Positions 1 to 6,225 are shown, numbered from the stretch's first letter. The stretch is DNA of 6,779 nt from Vampirovibrionales bacterium (GCA_025451145.1 JANWKX010000116.1:1-6779); one strand, 5' to 3'. Program-made: numbers and translations. The notes: generated by a model not told the origin, from the letters alone.

Positions 1-389
1 ATGGTGTGGTAGGCCTGCCCCGGCTGAAGTTGAACATGTTGAACCTGATGCAAATCCATATGGCTTAACTGCACCGCTTGAGGGGATTTGACTTTGCCGT
101 AACCCGAGCGGTACACATCCACCGAAAAATTGGCTTCAGGGTGTTCCGGATTAATACAAATTGTGACCGGCTGAAGCGCCCACAGATCAGCTTTAATCAT
201 GATATCTTGAGACCCATGATACATATCCTGACGGCTATCCAAGGACAATAATAACGGTAATGGCCCTTGTTTCTCAGAAGATGCCCTCGCCAGGGGAAAG
301 ACTATTGAGGCATTGGCTAAAATGGCCCCAAGTGCCACAATAAAAAGAAATATCTGACAACTGAACCGTAAAAGGTTAAAAACTCGCAA
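1..389 (-). CDS. Exported protein of unknown function, N-terminal part (gene continues beyond window base 1)
   Basis: The minus-strand frame is open from base 389 to base 1, about 129 codons, and is not a recognised family. An in-frame TGA at 395-393 limits how far upstream it can begin. The only start that keeps a whole signal peptide is the TTG at 389-387. It is preceded by GGGAG (403-399) with a 9-nt spacer. The protein opens with a short basic segment (MRVFNLLRF), then a hydrophobic run (IFLFIVALGAILANA), with likely cleavage after ANA or after the later ARA. The mature part visible is polar, includes DMYHGSQDIMIKADLWAL, and looks beta-rich. No catalytic motif can be seen. The gene is divergent from pgeF, and the two start codons share base 389. 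Any pgeF promoter must therefore lie inside this gene, and its own promoter inside pgeF. The signal peptide and open frame are solid; the function is unknown. Confidence 0.72.
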   Translation of the reverse strand, partial: MRVFNLLRFSCQIFLFIVALGAILANASIVFPLARASSEKQGPLPLLLSLDSRQDMYHGSQDIMIKADLWALQPVTICINPEHPEANFSVDVYRSGYGKVKSPQAVQLSHMDLHQVQHVQLQPGQAYHT

Positions 390-1162
390 TGATCAACTCT
401 CCCAATCCACTGACTTTATTGTATCAATCCGAACGCCTTCTGCCTTACCCTGATCGATTGATCCATGGGTTTACAGGCAAGCCCCTTTCTTTGGGCGGCC
501 CCGATACCCCTGAGAACCCCAGGGCTCAAATTTTAAGCAATCGGCAAGCCTTATTAGATACCTTTAACATTGGTAATCTCACTTGGCGAATCCCGCAACA
601 GGTCCATGGACATCGGGTGGGCCGAAGTGAGGATACCTCCTTCCAAGGCACGGACGCTGTTGTGGTGACTCAAATCCATCAGCCGGCCATGGTCCTAGCG
701 GCGGATTGCGTTCCCATCCTACTATACGACCCCATTTGCCACACTGGAGCGGTGATTCATTCCGGCTGGCGGGGAACTGCTCAGAAAATTGTCCAGGAGG
801 CGATTTTAACCCTGGAAAATGCCCATGGCGCCAAACCCGAAGATCTCATTGCCGTCATTGGTCCAGCCATTAGTCTATGCTGTTTCCAGGTCTCTCAAGA
901 GGTCGCCATCACCATGGCGGGCGCTTTGGCGCTCACTCTGGATAAGATGACTGAGCAAAAATTGCTGGACTGGGATCAGGAATTTCCGGAAAACCCTCGA
1001 ATGGATTTAAAAGCGATTAACACCTCGTTACTCCAGGCGACAGGCGTTAAACACATTGAGACGCTTCCTGCGTGTACCCGTTGCGATGAGGCTTCGCTAT
1101 TTTCCTACCGACGGGGTGAAGATGGACGAAACAGCGCTTTTTTGATGTTAAAGCCGCTCTAA
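389..1162 (+). CDS. pgeF: Peptidoglycan editing factor PgeF (YfiH / laccase-domain protein)
   Basis: 257 residues, the usual length for the YfiH/DUF152 family (formerly multicopper polyphenol oxidoreductase). In E. coli PgeF removes L-serine wrongly attached in place of L-alanine in the UDP-MurNAc precursor, a cytoplasmic proofreading step in cell-wall synthesis; some homologues have purine-nucleoside or phenol-oxidising activity. The family metal/active-site residues are all present: His73 in QQVHGHRV, Cys107 in AADCVPILLYDP, and His124 in IHSGWRGT. Further family blocks are GTDAVVV (87-93), IGPAISLCCFQV (157-168), and the C-terminal ACTRCDEASLFSYRRGEDGRNSA. The ATG at 389 places His73 where the family has it, so the start is right although the ribosome site is weak (AAAAGG at 370-375, 13-nt spacer). 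There is no signal peptide, as expected for a cytosolic enzyme. The stop codon lies four bases before a MITE-like element. The gene is intact; substrate choice within the family cannot be read from sequence. Confidence 0.95.
   Translation: MINSPNPLTLLYQSERLLPYPDRLIHGFTGKPLSLGGPDTPENPRAQILSNRQALLDTFNIGNLTWRIPQQVHGHRVGRSEDTSFQGTDAVVVTQIHQPAMVLAADCVPILLYDPICHTGAVIHSGWRGTAQKIVQEAILTLENAHGAKPEDLIAVIGPAISLCCFQVSQEVAITMAGALALTLDKMTEQKLLDWDQEFPENPRMDLKAINTSLLQATGVKHIETLPACTRCDEASLFSYRRGEDGRNSAFLMLKPL
399..403 (-). promoter_or_regulatory. Shine-Dalgarno site deciding the TTG start at 389
   Basis: On the minus strand GGGAG sits 9 nt upstream of the TTG at 389. It lies within the first codons of pgeF on the opposite strand. 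It supports TTG as the start of the exported-protein gene, which has no ATG upstream of its mature region. Confidence 0.5.
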
Positions 1163-1166
1163 ACTA

Positions 1167-1189
1167 AGAACCTATTCGAGAAATCTTCA
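1167..1189 (+). repeat. Left terminal inverted repeat of the MITE-like element
   Basis: Begins AGAACCTATTCGAGAAAT and ends CTTCA; pairs with 1351-1373 at 19 of 23 positions. It starts five bases after the last base of the pgeF stop codon. Confidence 0.8.
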
Positions 1190-1350
1190 GGACGGAGCAG
1201 ATGCGAGGAGCCAAGCGAAACGTAGTGAAGCGTTATAAATAAATTCCCGGGCTCCCAACGAGGCACGCCTGCCGAGTTGGGACAAGAAGCAGAGTTTACA
1301 TGTAGTAAATGAGCATTCGAGCATTACAGCGACAATGCAGATGCCCGTTA

Positions 1351-1373
1351 TGGAGGTTTCCCGGATAGGTTCT
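1351..1373 (-). repeat. Right terminal inverted repeat of the MITE-like element
   Basis: Read on the minus strand it begins AGAACCTATCCGGGAAAC and ends CTCCA. Its outermost two bases form part of the TAG stop codon of the neighbouring minus-strand gene. Confidence 0.8.
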
Positions 1374-1749
1374 AGGGTGCAATGGGTAAATGTTTCTCCA
1401 GATCATGGACATGGGAGCGAATAGGCTGTCGTTCGTGGTTTCCGATATCCTGACTCACAGAGGTCAAAGATCTCTGGAGCACATCAGCCACCTCAGGCGT
1501 AAACTCATTGTTTGCCTGGGCATCACGCAACTCCTTATGAATGACACCAAGCTTGGCATGATAGCGTTTGGCTTCCTTTTCTGAAAGAAGACCCTTTGTT
1601 TCGTCATTTCTGACCCGTTGGTGCAGTAATACGACTTGTTTATCCATCATTTGATATTGCGTACTGATGGATTCCGGCTCTCCCAAGGCCAAAGGATGGA
1701 GCATCAAAACCAACAAACAGAGACATTTCAATGGAGACAGTTGAGACAT
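1372..1749 (-). CDS. Small exported helical protein of unknown function
   Basis: 125 residues from the ATG at 1749. That start has GGGAGG (1762-1757) seven bases upstream; a TTG two codons earlier abuts the ribosome site and is not a plausible start. A signal peptide is clear: MSQLSPLK followed by a leucine-rich core (CLCLLVLMLHPLALG), cleaved near LALG|EP. The mature part, about 100 residues, is charged and predicted helical, with two similar helix-turn segments (GLLSEKEAKRYHAKLGVI and EFTPEVADVLQRSLTSVSQDI). This is the layout of small periplasmic helical proteins with repeated 'G-x-L-S/T-x-x-E-A' starts; those have no known function. The gene is 88 bp downstream of the metallopeptidase gene on the same strand, so co-transcription is possible. 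The TAG stop lies across the edge of the MITE-like element, so the present C-terminus (LPIAP) may have been set by its insertion. Confidence 0.82.
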   Translation of the reverse strand: MSQLSPLKCLCLLVLMLHPLALGEPESISTQYQMMDKQVVLLHQRVRNDETKGLLSEKEAKRYHAKLGVIHKELRDAQANNEFTPEVADVLQRSLTSVSQDIGNHERQPIRSHVHDLEKHLPIAP

Positions 1750-1756
1750 GGGCAAA

Positions 1757-1762
1757 CCTCCC
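1757..1762 (-). promoter_or_regulatory. Strong Shine-Dalgarno site fixing the start at 1749
   Basis: GGGAGG followed by a 7-nt spacer and ATG on the minus strand. The upstream in-frame TTG at 1755 directly follows this site with almost no spacer, so it is rejected as the start. Confidence 0.75.
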
Positions 1763-1837
1763 AGAAAATAATGGCCTTATTTAGGGCCTTTCAATTCCAA
1801 GAATCAATCCTATAAGCGGGTAGACTCAAATGGCTAA

Positions 1838-3529
1838 TTAACCCGACCCAAAAGGCAAATACTGCAACCAGGAATTCTGCTTCAGAAGCCCAAAATGGTT
1901 TTTCATCATGGTCTCAAATGCCTCTGCCGCATATTCGCCAATGGTAAAGGCATCCTTTTCATACGGTTGCTCCGAATAATAATCGATATTACCGTGAACC
2001 GCACGCGCATTATCCGCAACATTATAAATATCCGTTAAATCATAATCTTGAACCCTCAAATCGTCCTCTGGGCAGCTTGAGGTTTCTTTATCTCGACAGA
2101 GTTGATCGGAGTAGGCGTGCATCAACTCATGAAAAATGGAATCAATCAGATCGGCAAAGACCTCGATTTGAAATGTTTTATCTTGAAAAATCTGAGTATT
2201 ACCCGGCTTTGAATTGAGCGCTTCAAGGCGCCTTAAGGCAGCTTCTTGGCTTAATAGTTGTAAGGCATCAAAGTTAATATAAATCGTATCCATGCCTGAC
2301 TTATCCACATACATGGCTTGGGTATCTAACCCCATCCCATACTCTTGCCCGTGAACCACTTTAAACTGAAGTGGCTGTTTTAACTGATAAACACCGAGCG
2401 CAACCCGATTCACAAAAAAGGTTAATGCGAGTTGGAGCGCATCAGGGGAGCTAAAAAGGCCTTCCATCTTGGAAAAAAGAGATTCAAAATAGAGTGCGAT
2501 ATTGCTGTCTTCAAACAATTTGTCGATCTTGCCTATAACCGAGTCGACCAATGGAATGTGTTTACAAGGGCTTGAAGGATAGGAGTCAGGGGATTTAAGG
2601 GAAAATGTTGATCCCATTGAATCAATCACTCGCAAGTTCTCTTGCGGATCAGGTTGGGTTAAATGAATCATCACATCTCTGATTATCCGTTGGTAGACCT
2701 GCTTTCCCGATTGTTCTGATTTAACAGGCTTTAACAAATTCTGTTTTAAGCTTAAATAATGGTCTCTAAAGCTTTCAAAATAGGGCATATTCCTGGAATT
2801 AACAAACCATAAAAACGTTTGGTACTCCGCTTTATCCACGTCTGCCTGATGACCATCCATGCCGTCCTTGAGACCATCAATGTTTTCAGCCGCAATATCC
2901 GCTTTGATTTCAGCGGTTTTACGATCCGAATTTTTCATCATTAAATCGCAGTGATTCCCTCGCTCACTAGAGCTAGCCGTATAGGTATTGGTCGCCAGAA
3001 TATTTCTAAGATGTGCCTGAACATCAGAGGGCAATTCAACCCGGCGACCTTCCGAAAATAAATACTGCCGATTGGCGAATATTTTCCCTTGCCCAAGTTC
3101 CTCTAATGAAACCTGATGATCACGGTTTCCAGCCTGATCCAGATGGTAGAACAAGCAAGCCAACTCCGTTTTACTAATCCACCCATCCCGGTTGCTGCCA
3201 TCAATCCCATCGACAATCTGCCCTAGGTAGTATTCTTCCCTTGGCCTTAAGAGTTGATCCTCCGGTTGGGGGTCCCAAAATCGTTTGGGGTAGATGATGC
3301 TTCTTGCTTGGTCTAAGGGGATAAGACCCTGCTCATCAAACGTAATCCCTCTGGCATTGGCCATTCGCTCGACTTGTTTTTCATAGCGCCTGAGCTTTAA
3401 GCCTCGCGGCATCGGATCCCCAAAATCTGTAACCTGAGCCAGTCGAGAGACAGAATATTGAGATTGCCCAAACAGGACCTTCGTTGAACGTGAGCGAGAG
3501 GGGGTAAATGCGATTTTTTCGAGCATCAT
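1838..3529 (-). CDS. Zincin-type metallopeptidase with acidic EF-hand-like loops
   Basis: 563 residues, not a named family I can assign. The C-terminal part carries the zinc-peptidase motif HELMHAYSDQ (His467, Glu468, His471) on a helix. Downstream lies YYSEQPYEKDAFTIGEYAAEAFE (517-539), which offers two possible third zinc ligands: Glu524 in PYEKDAF, or Glu532 in EYAAEAF. The second resembles EFFAEAF of the anthrax lethal factor-like peptidases. The N-terminal half has acidic loops. GSNRDGWISKTE (111-122) and AGNRDHQVSLEE (133-144) are a 22-residue tandem repeat with an NRD core. DGMDGHQADVDKAE (222-235) is a third, looser copy. They look like degenerate EF-hand or dockerin-type calcium loops, but position 1 is not Asp. 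No signal peptide or membrane segment is visible, so the protein is cytosolic or exported by another route. ATG codons at 3529 and 3526 are both possible starts; neither has a clear ribosome site. Confidence 0.85.
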   Translation of the reverse strand: MMLEKIAFTPSRSRSTKVLFGQSQYSVSRLAQVTDFGDPMPRGLKLRRYEKQVERMANARGITFDEQGLIPLDQARSIIYPKRFWDPQPEDQLLRPREEYYLGQIVDGIDGSNRDGWISKTELACLFYHLDQAGNRDHQVSLEELGQGKIFANRQYLFSEGRRVELPSDVQAHLRNILATNTYTASSSERGNHCDLMMKNSDRKTAEIKADIAAENIDGLKDGMDGHQADVDKAEYQTFLWFVNSRNMPYFESFRDHYLSLKQNLLKPVKSEQSGKQVYQRIIRDVMIHLTQPDPQENLRVIDSMGSTFSLKSPDSYPSSPCKHIPLVDSVIGKIDKLFEDSNIALYFESLFSKMEGLFSSPDALQLALTFFVNRVALGVYQLKQPLQFKVVHGQEYGMGLDTQAMYVDKSGMDTIYINFDALQLLSQEAALRRLEALNSKPGNTQIFQDKTFQIEVFADLIDSIFHELMHAYSDQLCRDKETSSCPEDDLRVQDYDLTDIYNVADNARAVHGNIDYYSEQPYEKDAFTIGEYAAEAFETMMKNHFGLLKQNSWLQYLPFGSG

Positions 3530-3737
3530 TGATCTGGTTTTTGTTTAGCTTCAGTTGGCTTCAAAACAATTAAGGCCTTCCATGCTTTAAAATTGCGCTC
3601 AATTGAACATTTGTAAAAACGAACCTTTGCAACTCTGAGATGAACAAACGCCAGGATTAGTCAAATGGCGGAGGAAAGCTAACCCAAATATGCACGATAG
3701 AGGAATTCTATTCTGGGGGTTCTTGAATCACAGTTTA

Positions 3738-3749
3738 GGGTTATAACCC
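3738..3749. promoter_or_regulatory. Perfect 12-bp palindrome over a -10-like box, possible operator
   Basis: GGGTTATAACCC is its own reverse complement. It contains TATAAC (3742-3747), a 5-of-6 match to a -10 hexamer, about 63 bp upstream of the ATG at 3811. The best nearby -35 candidates (TTGAAT at 3723, 13-bp spacer; TTCTTG at 3720, 16-bp spacer) are poorly spaced or poorly matched. A role as promoter plus repressor site is therefore only a suggestion. Confidence 0.3.
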
Positions 3750-3796
3750 CTCAAGGAATCAATCAGGTTTACCAAGGCTTATCAAGAAGATGAAAG

Positions 3797-3802
3797 AAAG
3801 GA
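3797..3802 (+). promoter_or_regulatory. Shine-Dalgarno site fixing the start at 3811
   Basis: AAAGGA followed by an 8-nt spacer and ATG. This favours the ATG at 3811 over the in-frame ATG at 3790, which has only AAGAAG directly before it. Confidence 0.65.
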
Positions 3803-3810
3803 CTTGCTCC

Positions 3811-4239
3811 ATGAAAACACGTAACACTGTCACCAGCGGTTTAATCCTCTGTGCTCTATTGGCCAGTGCAGGCTTTTCACTCGCCATGTCAGACCAGGAT
3901 TACCTGACCAATATCAATGTCAATACAGAAAAGCCGGCTGATAATACACCACAAACTTTACCAGAAGAAACGAACCATCCCTTCCTCTCCAAATTAAATG
4001 TTTTACGGTTCTTCAAGCATCACGACGCCCAGCAAACCTTAAGTAACAACAATGCCTCCGTCCAGCAAAAAGCACAAGAAACCGAAACCGCAAATCCGGT
4101 CTCACCTCCTTCAAACATGACGCCTGATCCGAATACGGATAACACGAAGCCCAGCCTCAATTTAGAGGAGGATTCCGATGCGCCTTCCGATGATTCGTCT
4201 TCACAAAAACCCGATAATTCTCCCAACAATATGCCTTAA
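3811..4239 (+). CDS. Small exported, largely disordered acidic protein
   Basis: 142 residues from the ATG at 3811, not recognised. The shorter start gives a typical signal peptide (MKTRNTVTSG, then LILCALLASAGFSLA, cleavage expected after SLA). The cysteine in LILC is not in a lipobox, because the residue before it is Leu rather than Gly, Ala or Ser. The mature protein of about 116 residues has one short structured-looking segment, HPFLSKLNVLRFFKHHDAQQ. The rest is a low-complexity tail rich in Asn, Pro, Asp, Ser, Thr and Glu (for example LEEDSDAPSDDSSSQKPD), with no cysteine after the signal. It is probably a periplasmic or surface linker-like protein. It is transcribed away from the peptidase across a shared control region and ends 29 bp from the convergent rlmB stop, with no hairpin terminator between them. 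Confidence 0.75.
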   Translation: MKTRNTVTSGLILCALLASAGFSLAMSDQDYLTNINVNTEKPADNTPQTLPEETNHPFLSKLNVLRFFKHHDAQQTLSNNNASVQQKAQETETANPVSPPSNMTPDPNTDNTKPSLNLEEDSDAPSDDSSSQKPDNSPNNMP

Positions 4240-4268
4240 ATCAGCTTAATTTACGGGAGCCTGTGTTC

Positions 4269-5099
4269 TCAATGCTTTTGTTGAGCCTGGCGGCGTTGCC
4301 TGTCGGCTTCAAATAGGATAATGCCGCCTGCCACGGATACGTTCAGGGATTCAACCCCTTTGGCCAGGGGAATTTGAATCAGCTGATCGCAGTGCTCACG
4401 GGTCAATCGTCTGAGCCCTGTACCTTCTCCGCCCAACACAATGCCGGTTGGCCCAGAATACTGGTATTGGTCATAGTCAATAGCATCGGGCGCCATCATG
4501 GCCCCAGCCCACCAAAGACCCACCTTCTTCAAACGCTCCATGGCATCGACCAGGTTGGGAACCACGGCAATGTCCATCAGTTCAAGGGTCCCGGCACTGG
4601 CTTTGCCGACTAGGGGTGAAAACCCAGCACTCCCGCTTTTGGGAATCAGGATAGCCGTGACACCGGCTCCAGCCGCAACGCGAATCAAGGCCCCAAAATT
4701 TCGCGGATCCGAGACTTCATCCAAGGCCAGAATTAAAGGCGGCTGCTCAGAGGGTGCCTGTTCCACCCGTTGGACCAGGTCATAAATATCCAGTAATGGC
4801 TTTGGAGCCACCATGGCAATTACGCCTTGATGAGGCTCTCCCTCAGAAAGCTTATCCAGTTTTGCCTTGGGAACCAGTTGAAACGGAATCCCCACCTCCC
4901 GTGCCAAATCCAGGAGCTGCTGAAGGCGAGTATCTTTTGAGAGTTCCTGAGCCACCATCATCTTAAAAACTCGCCCAGGGGCATGTCTTAATAAGCTCTC
5001 TACACTATTTTTTCCAAAAGAGTACCCGGTTTCGCTTTGATCTTGCTTGGTTTTGGGTATGTCGTTCGTCTTCTGACGGTAGGGTTTCTCCCGGACCAT
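4269..5099 (-). CDS. rlmB: 23S rRNA (guanosine-2251-2'-O)-methyltransferase RlmB, SPOUT/TrmH family
   Basis: 276 residues from the ATG at 5099. RlmB uses S-adenosylmethionine to methylate the ribose of G2251 in the 23S rRNA peptidyl-transferase P loop. The order is complete. A basic N-terminal tail of about 25 residues comes first, then the substrate-binding domain starting YSFGKNSVESLLRHA (26-40) and ending near HQGVIAMVAP (90-99). The knotted SPOUT domain follows, with motif 1 DPRNFGALIR (131-140, Asn134 and Arg140), motif 2 IVLGGEGTGLRRL (220-232, Glu225) and motif 3 IPLAKGVESLNVSVAGGIILFE (243-264, Ser251, Asn253). All expected catalytic and cofactor residues are present. The start is chosen from AGGAGGT at 5116-5110; an upstream in-frame ATG at 5153 has no ribosome site. 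The first 95 bases overlap the upstream gene in another frame, so translational coupling is likely. A closely related TrmH-family target (tRNA) cannot be fully excluded, but the HQG..A and ESLNVSVA blocks favour RlmB. Confidence 0.93.
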   Translation of the reverse strand: MVREKPYRQKTNDIPKTKQDQSETGYSFGKNSVESLLRHAPGRVFKMMVAQELSKDTRLQQLLDLAREVGIPFQLVPKAKLDKLSEGEPHQGVIAMVAPKPLLDIYDLVQRVEQAPSEQPPLILALDEVSDPRNFGALIRVAAGAGVTAILIPKSGSAGFSPLVGKASAGTLELMDIAVVPNLVDAMERLKKVGLWWAGAMMAPDAIDYDQYQYSGPTGIVLGGEGTGLRRLTREHCDQLIQIPLAKGVESLNVSVAGGIILFEADRQRRQAQQKH

Positions 5100-6075
5100 A
5101 GATATGGGGACCTCCTGGGGCTGATGGATCAATATCGCTGACTTGCCAACCATAATGCGCCATCATGGCGAGGGCGATCTGCTCCCCAAGATAATGAAAC
5201 ACACCATTCGCCGTATCGTAGGCCCAATAGCCCAGTGGGTGTTCACCAGAGCGTTCAAAAACAATCAGCTGGATTATGATATCATCCTCATTCTCAGCGG
5301 ACCAGCCCAGAGGGCGAATATCCCAAACCGGTTTATCGGTCGGGCGAAATGTATGGGATTGCTGTTGCCAATCACTCCAGATGGCTTTCGGGAGGGATTT
5401 TAACATCTCAACATGGCCGTTTGAAAGCGTGCATATCATTGGCAAGCTACGGCGAACGCCCAAATGATGGGCGCCACGTTGCTCTACCATCAAAAGTTTA
5501 TCGCCAATCCGTGACCAGTCGATCACCCGTAAGATATCCGTTTGATAAGGTGAACGCGTATTGACCCCTATCTCAAACAGAATTTTCCGGCTGTCCATGT
5601 TCTTTTCAGGTGAATATCGGTCCCAAAAGGGGTAAGGATTCACTTTATCCAAGGTAATACCCGTAGGTTCCGACTTTGCCTTGTTTTTTGTTGCAGGGGC
5701 TTGCAGTGCCTTTAAGGTCTCCGGTGAAACGATGTCCGTAAGGCTAGGAAGTAAACCAATGGAATAGAGACTAATTCGACTGAAGGTCTGATAGGTTGAA
5801 GGCATAAAATAAACTTCGGACACGGCCATCGTGGTTTTATCCGGTGATAAGATTGGCGTGCTTCGGGCTTGTCGCTCCCGTTCATAGCCAAACAAATTAA
5901 GGGTCCCAGGTAACAGTGGATTGGGCTTGAATTGAACAAATTGCCCCTCCAGTTTATCAGGCTGTGGCGGAAAAGTAGGCACTTGGTGTACAGCAGATGA
6001 TGCCCCATATCCCTGGCCTATAAACAAGGCCAGTAAGACACTCAAGGAAAGTAACGACGCAAGAACCGTTTTCAT
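5005..6075 (-). CDS. Exported protein with beta-propeller-like segments, function unknown
   Basis: 356 residues starting at the ATG at 6075. The signal peptide is clear (MKTVLASLLSLSVLLALFIGQGYGA, cleavage near YGA|SS). The mature part lacks a named domain I recognise. Three segments resemble blades of TolB/PD40-type beta-propellers: RSTPILSPDKTTMAVSEVYF (71-90), VIDWSRIGDKLLMVEQ (184-199) and IRPLGWSAENEDDIIIQLIVF (253-273). Each has the 'Ser-Pro/Trp-Ser...hydrophobic strand' rhythm. An unstructured Ala/Lys-rich linker lies at 124-138. The C-terminus (326-356) is charged and probably disordered, and its 95 coding bases are also the start of rlmB. The gene heads a two-gene minus-strand unit with rlmB and is divergent from the gene at 6260. 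The ribosome site is weak (AAAAGA just before the ATG). That it is exported is confident; the propeller idea is moderate to low. Confidence 0.82.
   Translation of the reverse strand: MKTVLASLLSLSVLLALFIGQGYGASSAVHQVPTFPPQPDKLEGQFVQFKPNPLLPGTLNLFGYERERQARSTPILSPDKTTMAVSEVYFMPSTYQTFSRISLYSIGLLPSLTDIVSPETLKALQAPATKNKAKSEPTGITLDKVNPYPFWDRYSPEKNMDSRKILFEIGVNTRSPYQTDILRVIDWSRIGDKLLMVEQRGAHHLGVRRSLPMICTLSNGHVEMLKSLPKAIWSDWQQQSHTFRPTDKPVWDIRPLGWSAENEDDIIIQLIVFERSGEHPLGYWAYDTANGVFHYLGEQIALAMMAHYGWQVSDIDPSAPGGPHIYGPGETLPSEDERHTQNQARSKRNRVLFWKK
5110..5116 (-). promoter_or_regulatory. Strong Shine-Dalgarno site for rlmB inside the upstream gene
   Basis: AGGAGGT on the minus strand, followed by a 10-nt spacer and the ATG at 5099. 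It lies within the 3' part of the upstream exported-protein gene. It decides the rlmB start against the ATG at 5153. Confidence 0.75.
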
Positions 6076-6195
6076 TCTTTTATTCTAAATGATGAATGCC
6101 AAATGCCAGGAATTTTTTCACAACCAACCGGAAGAATACTATAAAAACAGGTTTTAAGGCACTCTGAAAGGACAAGTGCGTCTCAAACACCAAAG

Positions 6196-6225
6196 TCTAC
6201 AGGAAATTTAGAAAAAGCGTATAAT
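6196..6225 (+). promoter_or_regulatory. Sigma-70-type promoter for the gene at 6260
   Basis: A perfect -10 TATAAT at 6220-6225 is preceded at 18 bp by TCTACA (6196-6201), a 4-of-6 match to the -35 consensus. Transcription would begin near 6232, giving a leader of about 28 nt. It faces away from the gene at 5005-6075. Confidence 0.6.

Larger units (their letters stand above)
1167..1373. mobile_element. MITE-like non-autonomous element, 207 bp, with terminal inverted repeats
   Basis: Two ends are inverted copies over 23 bp, with 19 matches (left 1167-1189 starting AGAACCTATTCGAG; right 1351-1373, whose complement starts AGAACCTATCCGGG). All four differences are transitions. A weaker match continues inward: ACGG plus GCA..TGC blocks to about 1205 on the left and 1337 on the right. 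The interior encodes no protein and holds smaller inverted repeats: CCCAAC/GTTGGG (1254-1281) and TTTAC/GTAAA (1295-1309). GCAGATGC occurs twice in direct orientation (1197-1204, 1337-1344). It fills nearly the whole gap between pgeF and the convergent small exported gene. A TA dinucleotide lies at each edge (1165-1166, 1373-1374), but with a one-base offset relative to the repeats, so a TA target duplication of the IS630/mariner kind is suggested, not shown. An alternative reading is a fixed structured intergenic repeat or RNA. Confidence 0.78.
3530..3810. other. Divergent intergenic region between the peptidase and the small exported protein
   Basis: About 280 bp with no supported ORF. It must hold the promoters of both flanking genes. 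Visible structure: a short hairpin AATTG-cgct-CAATT at 3591-3604, and the perfect palindrome GGGTTATAACCC at 3738-3749 with flanking CTTGA (3722-3726) and TCAAG (3751-3755). No convincing paired -35/-10 set was found for the peptidase direction. Confidence 0.5.

Noticed and set aside
1390..1584. Plus-strand ORF antisense to the small exported gene
   Set aside because: No ribosome site, and the opposite strand has a clear signal-peptide gene with a strong Shine-Dalgarno; this is a shadow.
1773..1788. Possible terminator hairpin between the peptidase and the small exported gene
   Set aside because: The stem is only GGCC/GGCC (4 bp) with no proper T-run, too weak for a Rho-independent terminator.
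3811..3900. Lipoprotein signal (LILC) in the small exported protein
   Set aside because: The residue before the cysteine is Leu, not Gly/Ala/Ser, and the cysteine lies mid-way through the hydrophobic core; a standard signal peptidase I site fits better.
4374..4966. Three plus-strand ORFs across rlmB
   Set aside because: They lie antisense to a fully conserved SPOUT methyltransferase and have no recognisable domains.
5100..5153. Longer rlmB start at 5153
   Set aside because: No ribosome site precedes it, whereas the ATG at 5099 has AGGAGGT; it would also deepen the overlap to 149 bp.
5143..5564. Plus-strand ORFs across the propeller-like gene
   Set aside because: Antisense shadows without ribosome sites or recognisable protein features.
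6138..6143. TATAGT on the minus strand as the -10 of the gene at 5005-6075
   Set aside because: No acceptable -35 at 16-18 bp, so I do not call it as a promoter, although the position is reasonable.
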